A DNA stretch of 28,259 nucleotides. Source: Gonapodya sp. JEL0774 (lineage: Eukaryota; Monoblepharomycota; Monoblepharidomycetes; Monoblepharidales; Gonapodyaceae). Of this stretch, positions 1-21,167 are shown piece after piece. The notes beneath the pieces were generated by a model. That model was given only the letters and a program-made list of their open reading frames with translations, was not told where the DNA came from and searched no databases. Both the position numbers and the translations under genes were made by a program. The DNA is taken from assembly GCA_027604505.1 (NCBI GenBank), contig JADIIX010000212.1:1-28259 (forward strand). Direction: 5' to 3'. The number at the start of each line of letters is the position of its first letter. Position 1 is the first letter of the stretch.

Positions 1-170
1 GGGGCGGGGGGCGGCTGGGGCGGGCCCGCCCCCGCGGGGGGGGCGGTGTGGGGCGCCGCGCGGGGGGCGGGGGGGGCGGGGCGGCCGGGGGCCGGGGGGG
101 GGGGGGGGGAGCCGAGAGGGAGGGGGAGTGGGGGTGGTGGGGGTGGTGGTGGTTGTGAAGTATGTAAACG
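1..170. repeat. G-rich low-complexity tract at the window edge
   Basis: Nearly uninterrupted runs of G with a few C, then GGT/GGA repeats. The open frames across it are low complexity and not credible as protein. It could be a real G-quadruplex-prone tract, but a contig end made of homopolymers is equally what an assembly or amplification artefact looks like. It lies just downstream of the point where the methyltransferase gene on the minus strand falls apart. Confidence 0.6.
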
Positions 171-299
171 GGGGATGAAGGAAATGCGGGGTGGAATGGT
201 GAAATCTCGTCATGGACTTGGAGCAGGGAAGGCTCCGCCTCTCCCGCAGCACCACGGTCCACCCCCATGTTTCCGGCACGCGTCACACATCCCACGCCA

Positions 300-1771
300 A
301 CTATCCACCTCTACTCTCCCCCCCTTCCCCATCCCCATCCCCATTTCTCCCTTCAACTCCACCCCCACAACACTCCGCCCCCCCCCTTGACTCACCACCA
401 CCTCCATCGCCACCACCCAACACCTCTCCTTGACCACCTCGTCCCACTCGAATATCGACCTGTTAACGACCGTGAAATGGCCTTGGTGGCGGTGGACAAG
501 GTGGGCGAGGCTTGTCGTGTTGGAGGTGCGGGAATTGGAAGTGGTGTTGGACGATCCACCCCCACCCCTCCCAATCATTCCCTCGCTAATCTCCACGCCT
601 GTGTACCGTGTGACCTTGTACACCTCTGGATCCTCTCTCTCTAACCACTCGAGCACCCCCGCCGCGAAGGTGCCGTTTCCCGGGCCGAGTTCGTAGATGA
701 GGAGAGGGCACGATGATGTGAGACGGGTGGAGACGTGGGCGGTGTGGAGGAAGCGGGCGAAGGAGTGGGCGTAGTGGGGCTGAAAGGGGTTGGAGGGGGA
801 GGGGGTTGGTGGGAAAGGAGACGAAGGGAGGACCGAAATGGGGTGTTTTGAGAGAAACAAGAAGCAGGGGCACATGGTGTGACAGGATAAGGTATGATGG
901 GACGTAGGTCCTGCGTCTGGTGGTGCACGTTCCATCCGCTCACTTGAACCTCCGTCACTCCGTCCCACTTTCCCCACCTCCGGTCACCCCACCCCTACCC
1001 TCATCTTCACCACAAACACACCTTGAAGAGTTCCGTCGGAGTGTGCCATATCTGGTTCGGCACTACGTTGTTATCCGCGACGGAGTCACCGGTGGTTGTG
1101 TCCCGTCGTAGTTTGGCCTCGATCTCCTTGTAGTGCTTCGCGAGAATGTGTTGGAACTCGTTCCCGTCCTTGATGGCGTTGAAGTCGAACGGCTGAGAGG
1201 GGGAGAAAATGAGCGCTCTCTTTGAAAAGTAGCCGTAGTTTGGATTGTAGAGGGCGTCGTGTATAAAGTGGCGAGTGAGCATGCGGGCGGATGTGGGCGG
1301 TTGAGAGAGTTTAGCGGTGTTGGAGGGAAGGTAGAACGAGTAGGAGCTGACAGGGAGAGCGGGAGCCGAATTGGAGTTTGGATCTGCGATTCTGTCCCAG
1401 TAGGAAGTGGACTTTGCACCGGGAGTGCGAGTAGTAGAGTGGGTGGTGGAGCGGTGAGGGCCAGAGCGGGTAGAAAGGGGTGCAGAGTGGGCGGAGTAGG
1501 GGGAGCGTAGAAAGTGCAGGGACACGGGGCAGACGGGAGACACGGGAGACACTAGGGACAAGGAAGATACCGCTGTGGCAGTGCGGCAGTGTCTGTGTCT
1601 GTGGCTGAGTGTCCGTGTCCCTGTCTGCGCCTGTCGTGCCGCTCCCTTTCCCTTGCCTCTCCCCCTCGACTCGACGACTCCCACTCCTCCTTTCACCACT
1701 CCTCCTCTCTTTCCAACTCTTTCCACCATTCCAGCTATCCCAACCACTCCTGCTCCAATGTGCATCCCCAT
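300..1771 (-). CDS. MidA/DUF185 (NDUFAF7-like) mitochondrial SAM-dependent methyltransferase, 3' part broken
   Basis: Two exons are clear: 1022-1771 and 396-779, joined by a 242-nt GT-AG intron, phase 0. The first holds a Ser/Arg-rich leader that could be a mitochondrial presequence, then MLTRHFIHDALYNPNYGYF and QIWHTPTELFK. The second holds the SAM-binding motif YELGPGNGT and RYTGVEISEGM, then SIFEWDEV and WVVAMEVV. This order is that of fungal DUF185 proteins; the human relative NDUFAF7 dimethylates an arginine of complex I subunit NDUFS2. The expected continuation (EVxDNxxHDV-like) is seen only as LAWDV in another frame, followed at once by a TGA, so the C-terminal half is missing, frameshifted or misassembled. 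The ATG at 1771 is the first in frame, but an upstream exon is possible. Family assignment is firm; function as arginine methyltransferase is inferred. Confidence 0.75.
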
Positions 1772-1780
1772 TTTATCAGC
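1746..1780. repeat. imperfect short direct repeat, copy 1
   Basis: CACTCCTGCTCCAA, then nine to ten unlike bases, then CCCATTTTATC. The same arrangement recurs about 690 bp downstream. Each copy covers the minus-strand start of an open frame (MGMHIGAGV here) and also looks like the 3' end of a plus-strand intron (TTTTATCAG). Confidence 0.5.
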
Positions 1781-2046
1781 CCATATCTGGGACCAGGTGC
1801 TGATTGGTGGTGAGTGGTTCTACGTCGGGGATTATGTCACCGGTACCAAAGGGGAACTGGTCAGTGACACCTAATCACCATCAAGAATTCAAATAAACTA
1901 TTGTCCTGCTCAATGCTCCAGCTAATTTTGCGCAGCTCGACCTCACACCTCTTGCTCGACGTCAAAAACATCCATCGTTGTCCCAGCGACTTGAAGCCAT
2001 CTCCCTTGAGCTATCCTCGTCCAGGAATCATTCCTGCTGGTGGCAA

Positions 2047-2460
2047 TTATCGGGCATGGATGCCGTCATCCGCCTTGTTGATGGTGTCTGAAAGTGCCTG
2101 CAGTGATTCTTGGATTGCTGCTGATTTGGCGAGGGGACCGGGCTCCTGGTGAAACGAGTTGTTCTCCAGAAGAGAGGTCGTTTCTGATTCACATTCAAGA
2201 TTGCACCAGCTTCCCAGGATCTCGTGGAGTATAGAAGCTCAACATCAGTGAGTTGTTCGTTTACTCCATCTGATTGCTGTCGGGCTTCGATACTGGACAT
2301 CCCGGTCGCATTCCCCGTCCGCACTGCCCCTTTCTTACAACATAAAAATGAACATGGGCCAATCCGCCAGATAGACCCACGTTCCTCCATTCACCTTGAG
2401 GCATGCTCGCTCAATCCCACTAACTAGCGCCTGCACTCCTGCTCCAAGCCATGTTCCCAT
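2047..2460 (-). CDS. small hypothetical protein, three-exon model (93 aa), strand uncertain
   Basis: Starting at ATG 2460, exons 2395-2460, 2299-2323 and 2047-2237 join through introns of 71 and 61 nt with matching phases. The product begins MGTWLGAGV, has CGRGMRPG in the tiny middle exon and ends in a helical-looking segment (LAKSAAIQESLQALSDTINK). I recognise no domain. Doubt is substantial: the plus strand here also has open frames and at 2488 an excellent acceptor with a CACTAAC-like branch motif. Treat it as one of two competing models for 1.75-2.65 kb. Confidence 0.3.
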
Positions 2461-2468
2461 TTTATCCT
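2433..2468. repeat. imperfect short direct repeat, copy 2
   Basis: CACTCCTGCTCCAA plus CCCATTTTATC, as in copy 1. On the minus strand it encodes MGTWLGAGV; on the plus strand it precedes the pyrimidine tract and acceptor at 2488. Confidence 0.5.
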
Positions 2469-2488
2469 TCTTTTCTGTTTGCTCTCAG

Positions 2489-2639
2489 AGAATCAGAGCT
2501 GGCGAGTGCGATTCCCGGTAGGGCTCAGATTTTGCGACTTGTTATGTTTTTGAGGCCTGCAGAAGCAGTCAATTTCTTTTGTCAGCAACTTGTGGAAAGG
2601 ACCATTGAAGGATTACGTGAGTTCACTGACTCGACTTGA
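2489..2639 (+). CDS. possible terminal exon of an unresolved plus-strand gene
   Basis: A frame of 49 codons ending in TGA at 2637-2639 reads naturally (ESELASAIPGRAQ, LRPAEAVNFFCQQLVERTIE) and begins one base after a textbook acceptor: branch-like CACTAAC at about 2421, a long pyrimidine tract, and CTCTCAG ending at 2488. Upstream fragments in the same direction that could belong to it are HIWDQVLIGGEWFYVGDYV at about 1783-1839 and LDLTPLARRQKHPSLSQRLE at about 1943-2002. I could not connect them with consistent phases. No family recognised. It competes with the minus-strand model covering 2047-2460. Confidence 0.3.
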
Positions 2640-2755
2640 ACATCAGGCGGTCAGTGACATTTTATGTTAAAATTTTATTGAAGGAGACGGTTCCCACAGC
2701 AGACTGTGGACACATCTCCTCTGGCTCTAACATCACCCACCACCGCTGTTTCTTC

Positions 2756-4680
2756 ATGGGAAACTCAGAGAGCCGCTCTCCAGCCCAATTAGACGCCGAC
2801 TGCAAACTCGTCGAGGCGGTCGAGAGAGGATCGATTGCCGACGTGAGGAGGATCCTCGACGAACAATTAGCCACGGTCACGGCCAGAAAGGACGTTCGGC
2901 TCGTCTGCGAGGTACAAGGAGTGGGAGAGCAGACCGTGAAGATGGATGGAATATCGGCGATTGGACTGGCGATCGTTCATGGTCACCGCGACATCCTCGG
3001 ATTGCTGCTGAGCGAGTGTCGGACCAACCCAGAGCGTGCAAGAGTGGGAGTCGAGTGGGCCATTCCCAACTGGTGTAGCGAGCTTCCTTGGCCCAAGGAA
3101 AGGTGGAACTCTGATTCGTGGTGGAGTACAAGGAACTGTGGGGTTTCGTTCCGGTATACGTTTGCAGATTCCCTGCTGTGCGCGCTGGGTTCCGTTGAAG
3201 TCTATGAACGCGGCGAATCGATTGTGGGATCTATTCTGAGCGGAATCATAGGTTCTTTTTCCAACCATAGAAGCTGGCGCCAACGTGCATACAGTGGAGA
3301 GTATTTGGCCGTTCCACGTGGTGGGAGGGTGACCATACGCAATCCCACATCGATCGAGCAAGTTACTTCCCACGGCAATATCAGTTTTCGACCGTCCCTC
3401 GAAACCGTCGAAATGATGCTGCCTTTCTTCCCCTGTGATAAAATTACCAAAAACCATTTAAGAGCCGCAGCCAGACTTGAGGACAGACAGTTCGCGGAAC
3501 TGTTGGAACGCCATGTACTAGAGGGGACGACTGGGAACACTACATCGCAGGAGCAAAAGTACAAGAAAATGATCGTCGTTTTACGTTTCACTCCAACGGA
3601 GGATGAGCACATACCTCTTCAGGTTGGCGAAACAATATTCCTCTACGACAAGGGATACGTGCGTGGTGCTTGATTGCGTGTTCGTCACGAGGTCCGGGGT
3701 TGTTCACACAGCTCGAAACTGTTTCCCTTAGGGTCGCAACATAGACACGCACAAGCTAGGATACTTCCCAATGTCGCACGTGGCTGACATAGTGAGATTT
3801 GTCTCGGCATCCCCAGGAGTTTGTCGCACCACACCTCACCGTGTCCACAGCCGCTACCTGCAGACCCTTGCTCGAATTCATCTCAAGACGCAGTGCCAAG
3901 TTTACATTCGGCTTCATCTTCTGCTTACGCGAGTTCCGGTTCTTCGCAGCTCGGAGGCTCAACAACTCCCCAAACGCTCCCTTCCTCCTCTTCCTCCTCA
4001 CCTTCAACTATCGATTCCAGCTCGTGGGAATTGGTCACTCAACCGTCAGTCTCGAGCTCGAGCTCGTATTTCGACCTCTCTGGAATCCTCTCCACAGATC
4101 AGATCATTTTCGTATCAGAAGTGGCTAACTGCACCTCGGCACAAGTGGCGAGTGCCGTACAGAGTGTCCTGCTCGAGAAACCAACTCTAATAGAAGATTC
4201 TGAGGCTCTTGCCGATGCCGCTATCACTTGGCTTGCAGCTCATCCACAGCAAAATCAAATCGCCAGGGCGGCGGAACATCCTCCAAACACTCGGGAGGAG
4301 GATGAACTCTGTGTGAGTGTTGGGTTTGGTAGTTCCCCCACGGTACTTTTGATCATATCTGGTGTCAAATGGCAAACAGATCATATGCGTAGACCAAGAC
4401 AGAGCCATGGCGTTTGTACCCTGGTATGTGGTGTACTTACAGTGTTTCTGACTTCTTCCCCACCAACAACACGCATCATTTCCTCACTTCACGCATACAA
4501 ATATTCAACCAAGTGGACACAAAGTCACTTGTGAACCGTGTAGTCGAAAATTCAGTGTCTGTCCTATGTGCAAGAGGGGAATTCAGTCGACATTAAGGAT
4601 ATTTGGTGAGTACTTGATTCACATGTCCACTATCACTTTCTGTTGCCATCCCACCTTTTGTCCCCAACTTCTCAGATTAA
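2756..4680 (+). CDS. Ankyrin-SH3-RING protein with N-myristoylation signal; probable membrane-anchored E3 ubiquitin ligase
   Basis: Six exons: 2756-3658, 3732-3791, 3851-4312, 4380-4423, 4514-4605, 4676-4680. Phases close to a 521-aa protein. The chosen ATG gives MGNSES, matching the N-myristoylation pattern (Gly2, Ser6). Ankyrin-like repeats occur near residues 12-35, 63-95 and 218-258. An SH3 domain follows at about 270-321 (FTPTEDEHIPLQVGETIFLYD, then GYFPMSHV), short between its strands where a DDGW-type loop is usual. A Ser/Pro-rich linker leads to a C-terminal C3HC4 RING at 475-509 with all eight zinc ligands: C475, C478, C490, H492, C496, C499, C506, C509. RING proteins of this kind recruit an E2 and ubiquitinate bound targets; the ankyrin and SH3 parts would choose partners. 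The targets and the lipid anchor are inferred. In-frame sequence upstream of 2756 looks non-coding. Confidence 0.88.
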
Positions 4681-6182
4681 AATCAACCGTACTTTTATAA
4701 TGCTATTGTTTTTTGTGCTTTGTGTCTCAATTTGTTTTTGTGTTTCTGGGTCTGTTTGTACTCCTTTAATCAATGTCAGCAGTCAGCTTGTAATGCATCA
4801 CACGCAACAAACGTCTCTGTCTGTTTACTGTGCATGCAGTTTCTGATGATCCAACTGTATGAGGGCCAGGTAGTTGGGATTGGAGCATTGATGTAGGATT
4901 TGTTGGTTCACCAATTGGCAGATACACTCTCTTTCAAAAAAAAATTGAAATCAAATATGACAGTGTGATTTTGCAGTTGTGTGCCACCTTGTCAATGTTT
5001 CCCAGCAGGAATCCCTGGTCTCAATGGAGTAATGTTTTCCACACATTCTTGCAGTGGGACACAACTATGTTTTCACGGTTCAGGAGTAAAGAGTTCTGTG
5101 ACCTTTGTAGTTTTAAGAACAATGGTAGAGGGAGGATCAAAAGTGCATGGAGTGACTCATTTGTGTTCTACACATATTGGCCACATGGTGTATATGGACC
5201 AAACTATTACTAACTGTACAGCTGCTGATTTGGCTTCAACTTTGGTGGGTCCAACTGCATTGAAAACAATGGGTCAGAGTAGGAAGCATAGAACAGGGTG
5301 ATTCAGAAATAATGTTGCTTTCTTCTTGCCTGTGGAACCTTTCAGTTACTCAATGTTCCAAGTGGCAAAAAAAAAAAAAAGGTGTTTTCACTAAGTCTTC
5401 TTGAAGAAAAGAATGGAGAGGCACGGCAAAAACAATGAGAATGATGGATGTTTCAAGTAGATCATAATTTCCACAATCAGGGGAGCTGGATATCTGAAAA
5501 AACTAGCAATGCTGCCAGTAGGGCAACCTTTCCCAAATTCCCCCTGTGGTACCGTAGCCATCATTGTGGGCTTTCCTTTGCATGCTAATAATTTCCCTCT
5601 GCTTTAGGCCCCTTTTGCAGCTCTGTGATCCTCCCTGTTGGTGGCAGATGGGCTGTGAGACAAGAATTGAGGTCTCGATTCTATATGTATGCTGTCTGTC
5701 TGATCCAGTTGGACCACTATGTGGGTGCGTCACAAAAATAATATCTACACTAAACTACGTCCCGCACATTGACTCAGTGGTCATACAACACTGTGCTGAT
5801 CACAATGTTTCTCCCTCTCTCCTGCTCCCCAAACATATGTTTCCTATTGAAATTTCCTTGTGATCTAGACACTCTGAAATCTAACTGCAAAACAATTATC
5901 AATTTGCAGAAAGTGGTCTCCCTGGTGGAACATCCAGTCAAAGTATGTGAAGCAATCACAGATCATGGACTCTGCAGCAACACTTACTAGGACCAATTGC
6001 TGTTGATGTATGGAAATTCTGTACATTATCTGTATGTTTAGTGGGTAAACTATGTTAGCCAGCCATCATAGATGAGTGGCATTTTTAATATACTGTGTTG
6101 CACATACTACAGAGAGCTGCAAATCCAACAGGTTATGAGCCTGGGACAATAACTATTTTCTAGAATGTGATTCAGAGGACAA
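4681..6182. other. AT-rich intergenic stretch between convergent genes
   Basis: No supported gene. It begins at the stop of the ANK-SH3-RING gene. It contains an A9 run at 4936-4944 and an A14 run at 5367-5380. A 106-codon plus frame (4981-5301) resembles nothing I know and has no splice context. The A14 tract followed by unrelated sequence could mark the 3' end of a retroposed insertion, but I see no target-site duplication. Confidence 0.5.
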
Positions 6183-7253
6183 TTTGCCCTTGGAGTACCT
6201 CTAGGAATCTCCTACCTTCATAACTGGGGAATTCAAACCAATGGAACCTTTCAAGTAGGAGAGAAGCTTACTGAAGAAAATGGATGTTCTGAGTACTCTA
6301 TGTGGAAGCTGAGGATGGAAAAGGGGGGTGAAATGTTTGGGGTAGAAGGAACATTTAGAGGGAAGGGTAAATGCCAACAGCACATTCACTGACTTCACTG
6401 CAATCACCACCACCACAACAAACCCAGTACCAGCACCAACAACTACAGCAGCAGCATCCATATCTGCCACTGCCAACAACTGGTCTTGTGACCATGACCA
6501 CATACCCCCATTATGAGCTGGACAACAGGGTCTTGGCAGCCCTCCACCACACCATGAACGATGCACTAAGTGATAGGATGGGGAACATGGCAAACAGGAT
6601 GGAGAAGGGGATTTGGGACAGTGTCATAGCGCAATTGCTGACTCCAACCCTGGTTGGAAAGGAGCTAGCCAGCACAAAGTGGTTGGCAGTTGGGCTGGAG
6701 GAATGCAGAGCAGTATCTTACCACAATTGAGGATGAATACCCAGGAATATACAACACATACACCCACTCTGAAAGGGCATTAATTGATAAGATCAAAGTT
6801 TCAATGAAATCAGAAGATGCAAGGAAAGAAATGAAAGTTCTGGCTAATGCTGCAGCTGTGGAAACCAAGACTGAACAACAACCTGGAAATCTCCTGCACC
6901 AACTGCTATTTCAACTGCAGAAAACACAGCCATAATACCGCTGATTGCTGGGAAGAGTGCTGGAATTGTACAGGATACCAGAGGCGGGACCGTCCTGACA
7001 GAAAGTCCAAACCAGAACTGGGGGCAAACAACACCTCATGTGGAATGGGGAGGAGCTCAGGCACCGGAATGATCCTGTACACTGCAGAATTATGCAAGGA
7101 GATGTAGATTTTGATGAGAACACATTTGAATATATCACCCACGCTGTTCGAAACAGTGTCACACATCATAAACTAAAGTCTGGGACTGTTTCCCAGCCAG
7201 TACGTTTCACAGTATCTCCACTGCATGGAGCGGTGATGAGGTGGAGCACCTGA
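6183..7253 (+). pseudogene. Decayed retrotransposon gag-like remnant (Ty1/copia-like pattern)
   Basis: Coding-like pieces run in one direction but in successive frames. At about 6183-6392 a stretch with KLTEENGCSEYSMWKLRME and GVEGTF resembles the copia Gag signature (NY..W..RM...L..V). At 6371-6730 lies a Gln-rich then helical segment. At 6690-6935 (frameshifted) comes EQYLTTIEDEYPGIYN with ARKEMKVLAN. At 6904-6948 (again frameshifted) there is a zinc-knuckle-like CYFNCRKHSHNTADC, where CX4HX4C is intact but the first Cys pair has one extra residue. At least three frame breaks and the absence of protease, integrase or reverse transcriptase make it a dead fragment. The family assignment to copia is tentative; the zinc knuckle is the best evidence. 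Confidence 0.45.
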
Positions 7254-7439
7254 AGTCCTGGTCAAATGGATTGTTCACTCTGACCCCATTGAACAAGAGG
7301 TGATATGCAGATATGTGAAGACCTGGCAATTTACTCTGATTAACAGCTTAAATATGTACATGTATTGTACATTAATAATGTCCAAACATACACAATACAA
7401 CAGAAGGGAAACCTCATTCATCAAAATTGTCTGGCCCTT

Positions 7440-19485
<12,046 letters not shown>

Positions 19486-19924
19486 TGGCAGTGGATGCCG
19501 ATGAATGAAATGAGCGGCAGGAGCTCAGGCTCAATCGCCTGTGGTGGACCGCAGGAGGTTACCCAACACTCAACCCAATCGACCCTACACTCGAAAATTA
19601 ACCGCAGTTTTCAGAATTGGAATTGCAAGTGCAACACTTCATGTGTTGCCGCTTGACTTCGAAAGATAATGGCCCTTTCTCCCGTTGATGTCTCTCATAC
19701 TTAACACCACTTACTATGCATCGTTCCACGGCCATCAGTCCTCCACATTATAAAGGATGTGGACCGATTCTTCCTGCCATGATTCCTCTATTATCACAAA
19801 TAATTCCTCGTCTTGGGATCTAGCGAGTAATCTCCCTCCACGTTCGAATAGGAGCTAGAGTCGGTCCCGATCGCAGAGCTCGGTAGGCCCGCGATTCTTA
19901 CGAATCTCTTCCCCAGCACTGGAT
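19486..19924. promoter_or_regulatory. probable shared (divergent) promoter region
   Basis: This lies between the ATG of the neurobeachin gene (19485, minus) and the first ATG of the cysteine-rich gene (19925, plus). It holds no convincing exon. A TATA-like ATTATAAAGG at about 19745-19754 faces the plus gene. The spacing (about 440 nt) suggests a bidirectional promoter; that is inference. Confidence 0.4.
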
Positions 19925-20578
19925 ATGATTTCAATCTCGGTAGTTACAGCTGGAGAGAATAAGATTACAAAGATGAAAAGAGTGATAACAATATATGATA
20001 GAGAACGAAGGAATGACGACGACATTTGCACAAGAAACTGTCCTCTGCATTTTGTGCCCGCGGATTCGTTCTTCTGTGGCGGTACGTACGTAAATTGAAA
20101 ACATCTTTCTGTTAACGACAATCCATTTCTCCTCTATCCCTGGAAGCGAACGCTTCCGTTGATTTCTCGGAGGTACAGTGTGAAATTCATTGCATTCCAG
20201 CTTGTGCGACGTTGATTCGACAACAAAGGACGTTTGTCGAGATTGTAACCCAGCACATATACTCGGCGATTGCTTTGGTTGTGGTTAGGCTGGTTCGGCA
20301 GTGCTGTGACGTGTGCAAGTGGATACATTTTTGACGTTGGAGGACTCATCCTGCACTGTGCATTAAGATTCATCAGCAGCGGCATTCCTATGAGAGAGAC
20401 ACTCCCAGAAGTGCTCTTCACTTTCGCTCTGAACAACCGTCTCCAACCCAGACAAGGTGAGGCCTTTGAAAATGCACTTCGCCGGACATGCCACATTGTT
20501 CCCATGCTCAGCACAGATCATGCGGAGTACGTAGCAGATGTATCCACAACAGATCCATCCACTAAAGACGAGAAGTGA
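19925..20578 (+). CDS. small cysteine-rich protein of unknown function, four exons, 154 aa
   Basis: Exons 19925-20081, 20147-20310, 20380-20456 and 20512-20578 are joined by introns of 65, 69 and 55 nt; phases close on the TGA at 20576. The first donor (GTACGT) is strong. The product has a basic N-terminus, a cysteine cluster (ICTRNCPLHFVPADSFFCG, then VQCEIHCIPACATL), a mildly hydrophobic stretch (IYSAIALVVVRLVRQCC) and a Ser/Thr/Asp-rich tail ending DPSTKDEK. The Cys spacing suggests zinc or disulfide binding, and the hydrophobic stretch could be a membrane segment or helix. I recognise no family. The start may lie further upstream, since the frame is open back to about 19857. Overlapping minus-strand frames were considered and set aside. 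Confidence 0.5.
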
Positions 20579-21167
20579 GAACATCTCAACTGTATTAATT
20601 GGATACATAACTCGCAACCAGTCACCAAACTCAAAGGTTCTCATGTGAACTTGCTAAACACGAAAAACGTCTGATGACAGTCGATACGGCAGGACGCACA
20701 TAAATGGATTGGTTATCTGCATTGCGTTTGTCTGTAATAGCGCTTGCGGTCATCAAGATAAATCGAACTCAGCGCCAGGACAAGGGCGAACAGCATGAAG
20801 TCCACTACTACCGCCGGAGGAGACGCCACAACATCGGAAGAGATTCTGGAAAGAATAGATTTCGTAAAATCTGCAAGCTGTTACATATTTCCGGAGTAAT
20901 AAACTCGAAATGTTCTCCCGTTTTGGAACGTCTTCACCTTTTCGGCTATACCAGTCCTCCCTACCTTTACTTCCCCAGCTATGGGTGCCACACGGGTATT
21001 AGTTATCAAACCCCTTTTCATCGTGATTTGAACGCAACTGCACACGTTTCTGTAAAAGGTGACCCAATCCTCACTTTCTATCATTCTCTCGTGACATCCG
21101 CGTCTCGAATCTCCCGCTCAACGTGCTCTATCAGGATCCTCAGTCGTACGTTCCATACACCACAAAA
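20579..21167. promoter_or_regulatory. upstream region of the sterol methyltransferase gene
   Basis: No gene that I can support. A 34-codon plus-strand ORF (20795-20899, starting MKSTTTAGGDATT, with SEEILERIDFVKSA) may be an upstream ORF or an untied exon. The region should contain the promoter and 5' leader of the sterol methyltransferase; ATG 21168 is preceded by CACAAAA, a favourable context. Confidence 0.35.

Noticed and set aside
46-390. Glycine-rich ORF in the G tract
   Set aside because: It is produced by homopolymer G and continues antisense into the methyltransferase region.
3792-3816. 25-nt intron ending at CCCCAG in the ANK-SH3-RING gene
   Set aside because: Too short and gives the wrong frame; the acceptor at 3850 gives a 59-nt intron and the Ser-rich frame leading to the RING.
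4981-5301. 106-codon plus-strand ORF in the intergenic stretch
   Set aside because: No known motif, no splice context, and it sits in AT-rich DNA beside poly(A) runs; not enough to call a gene.
19855-20025. Minus-strand ORF with a signal-peptide-like start (MSSSFLRSLSYIVITLFIF)
   Set aside because: It is antisense to the first exon of the plus-strand gene, ends after 56 codons and has no downstream exon that fits.
20134-20514. 126-codon minus-strand ORF
   Set aside because: It crosses three well-formed plus-strand introns and has no recognisable motif.
20363-20644. Minus-strand small membrane protein (starts MRTFEFGDWL, hydrophobic LLVFSGWICCGYICYVL) with one possible 66-nt intron
   Set aside because: It overlaps the plus-strand cysteine-rich gene, which closes phase over three introns with better splice sites; the minus frame is probably antisense coincidence.
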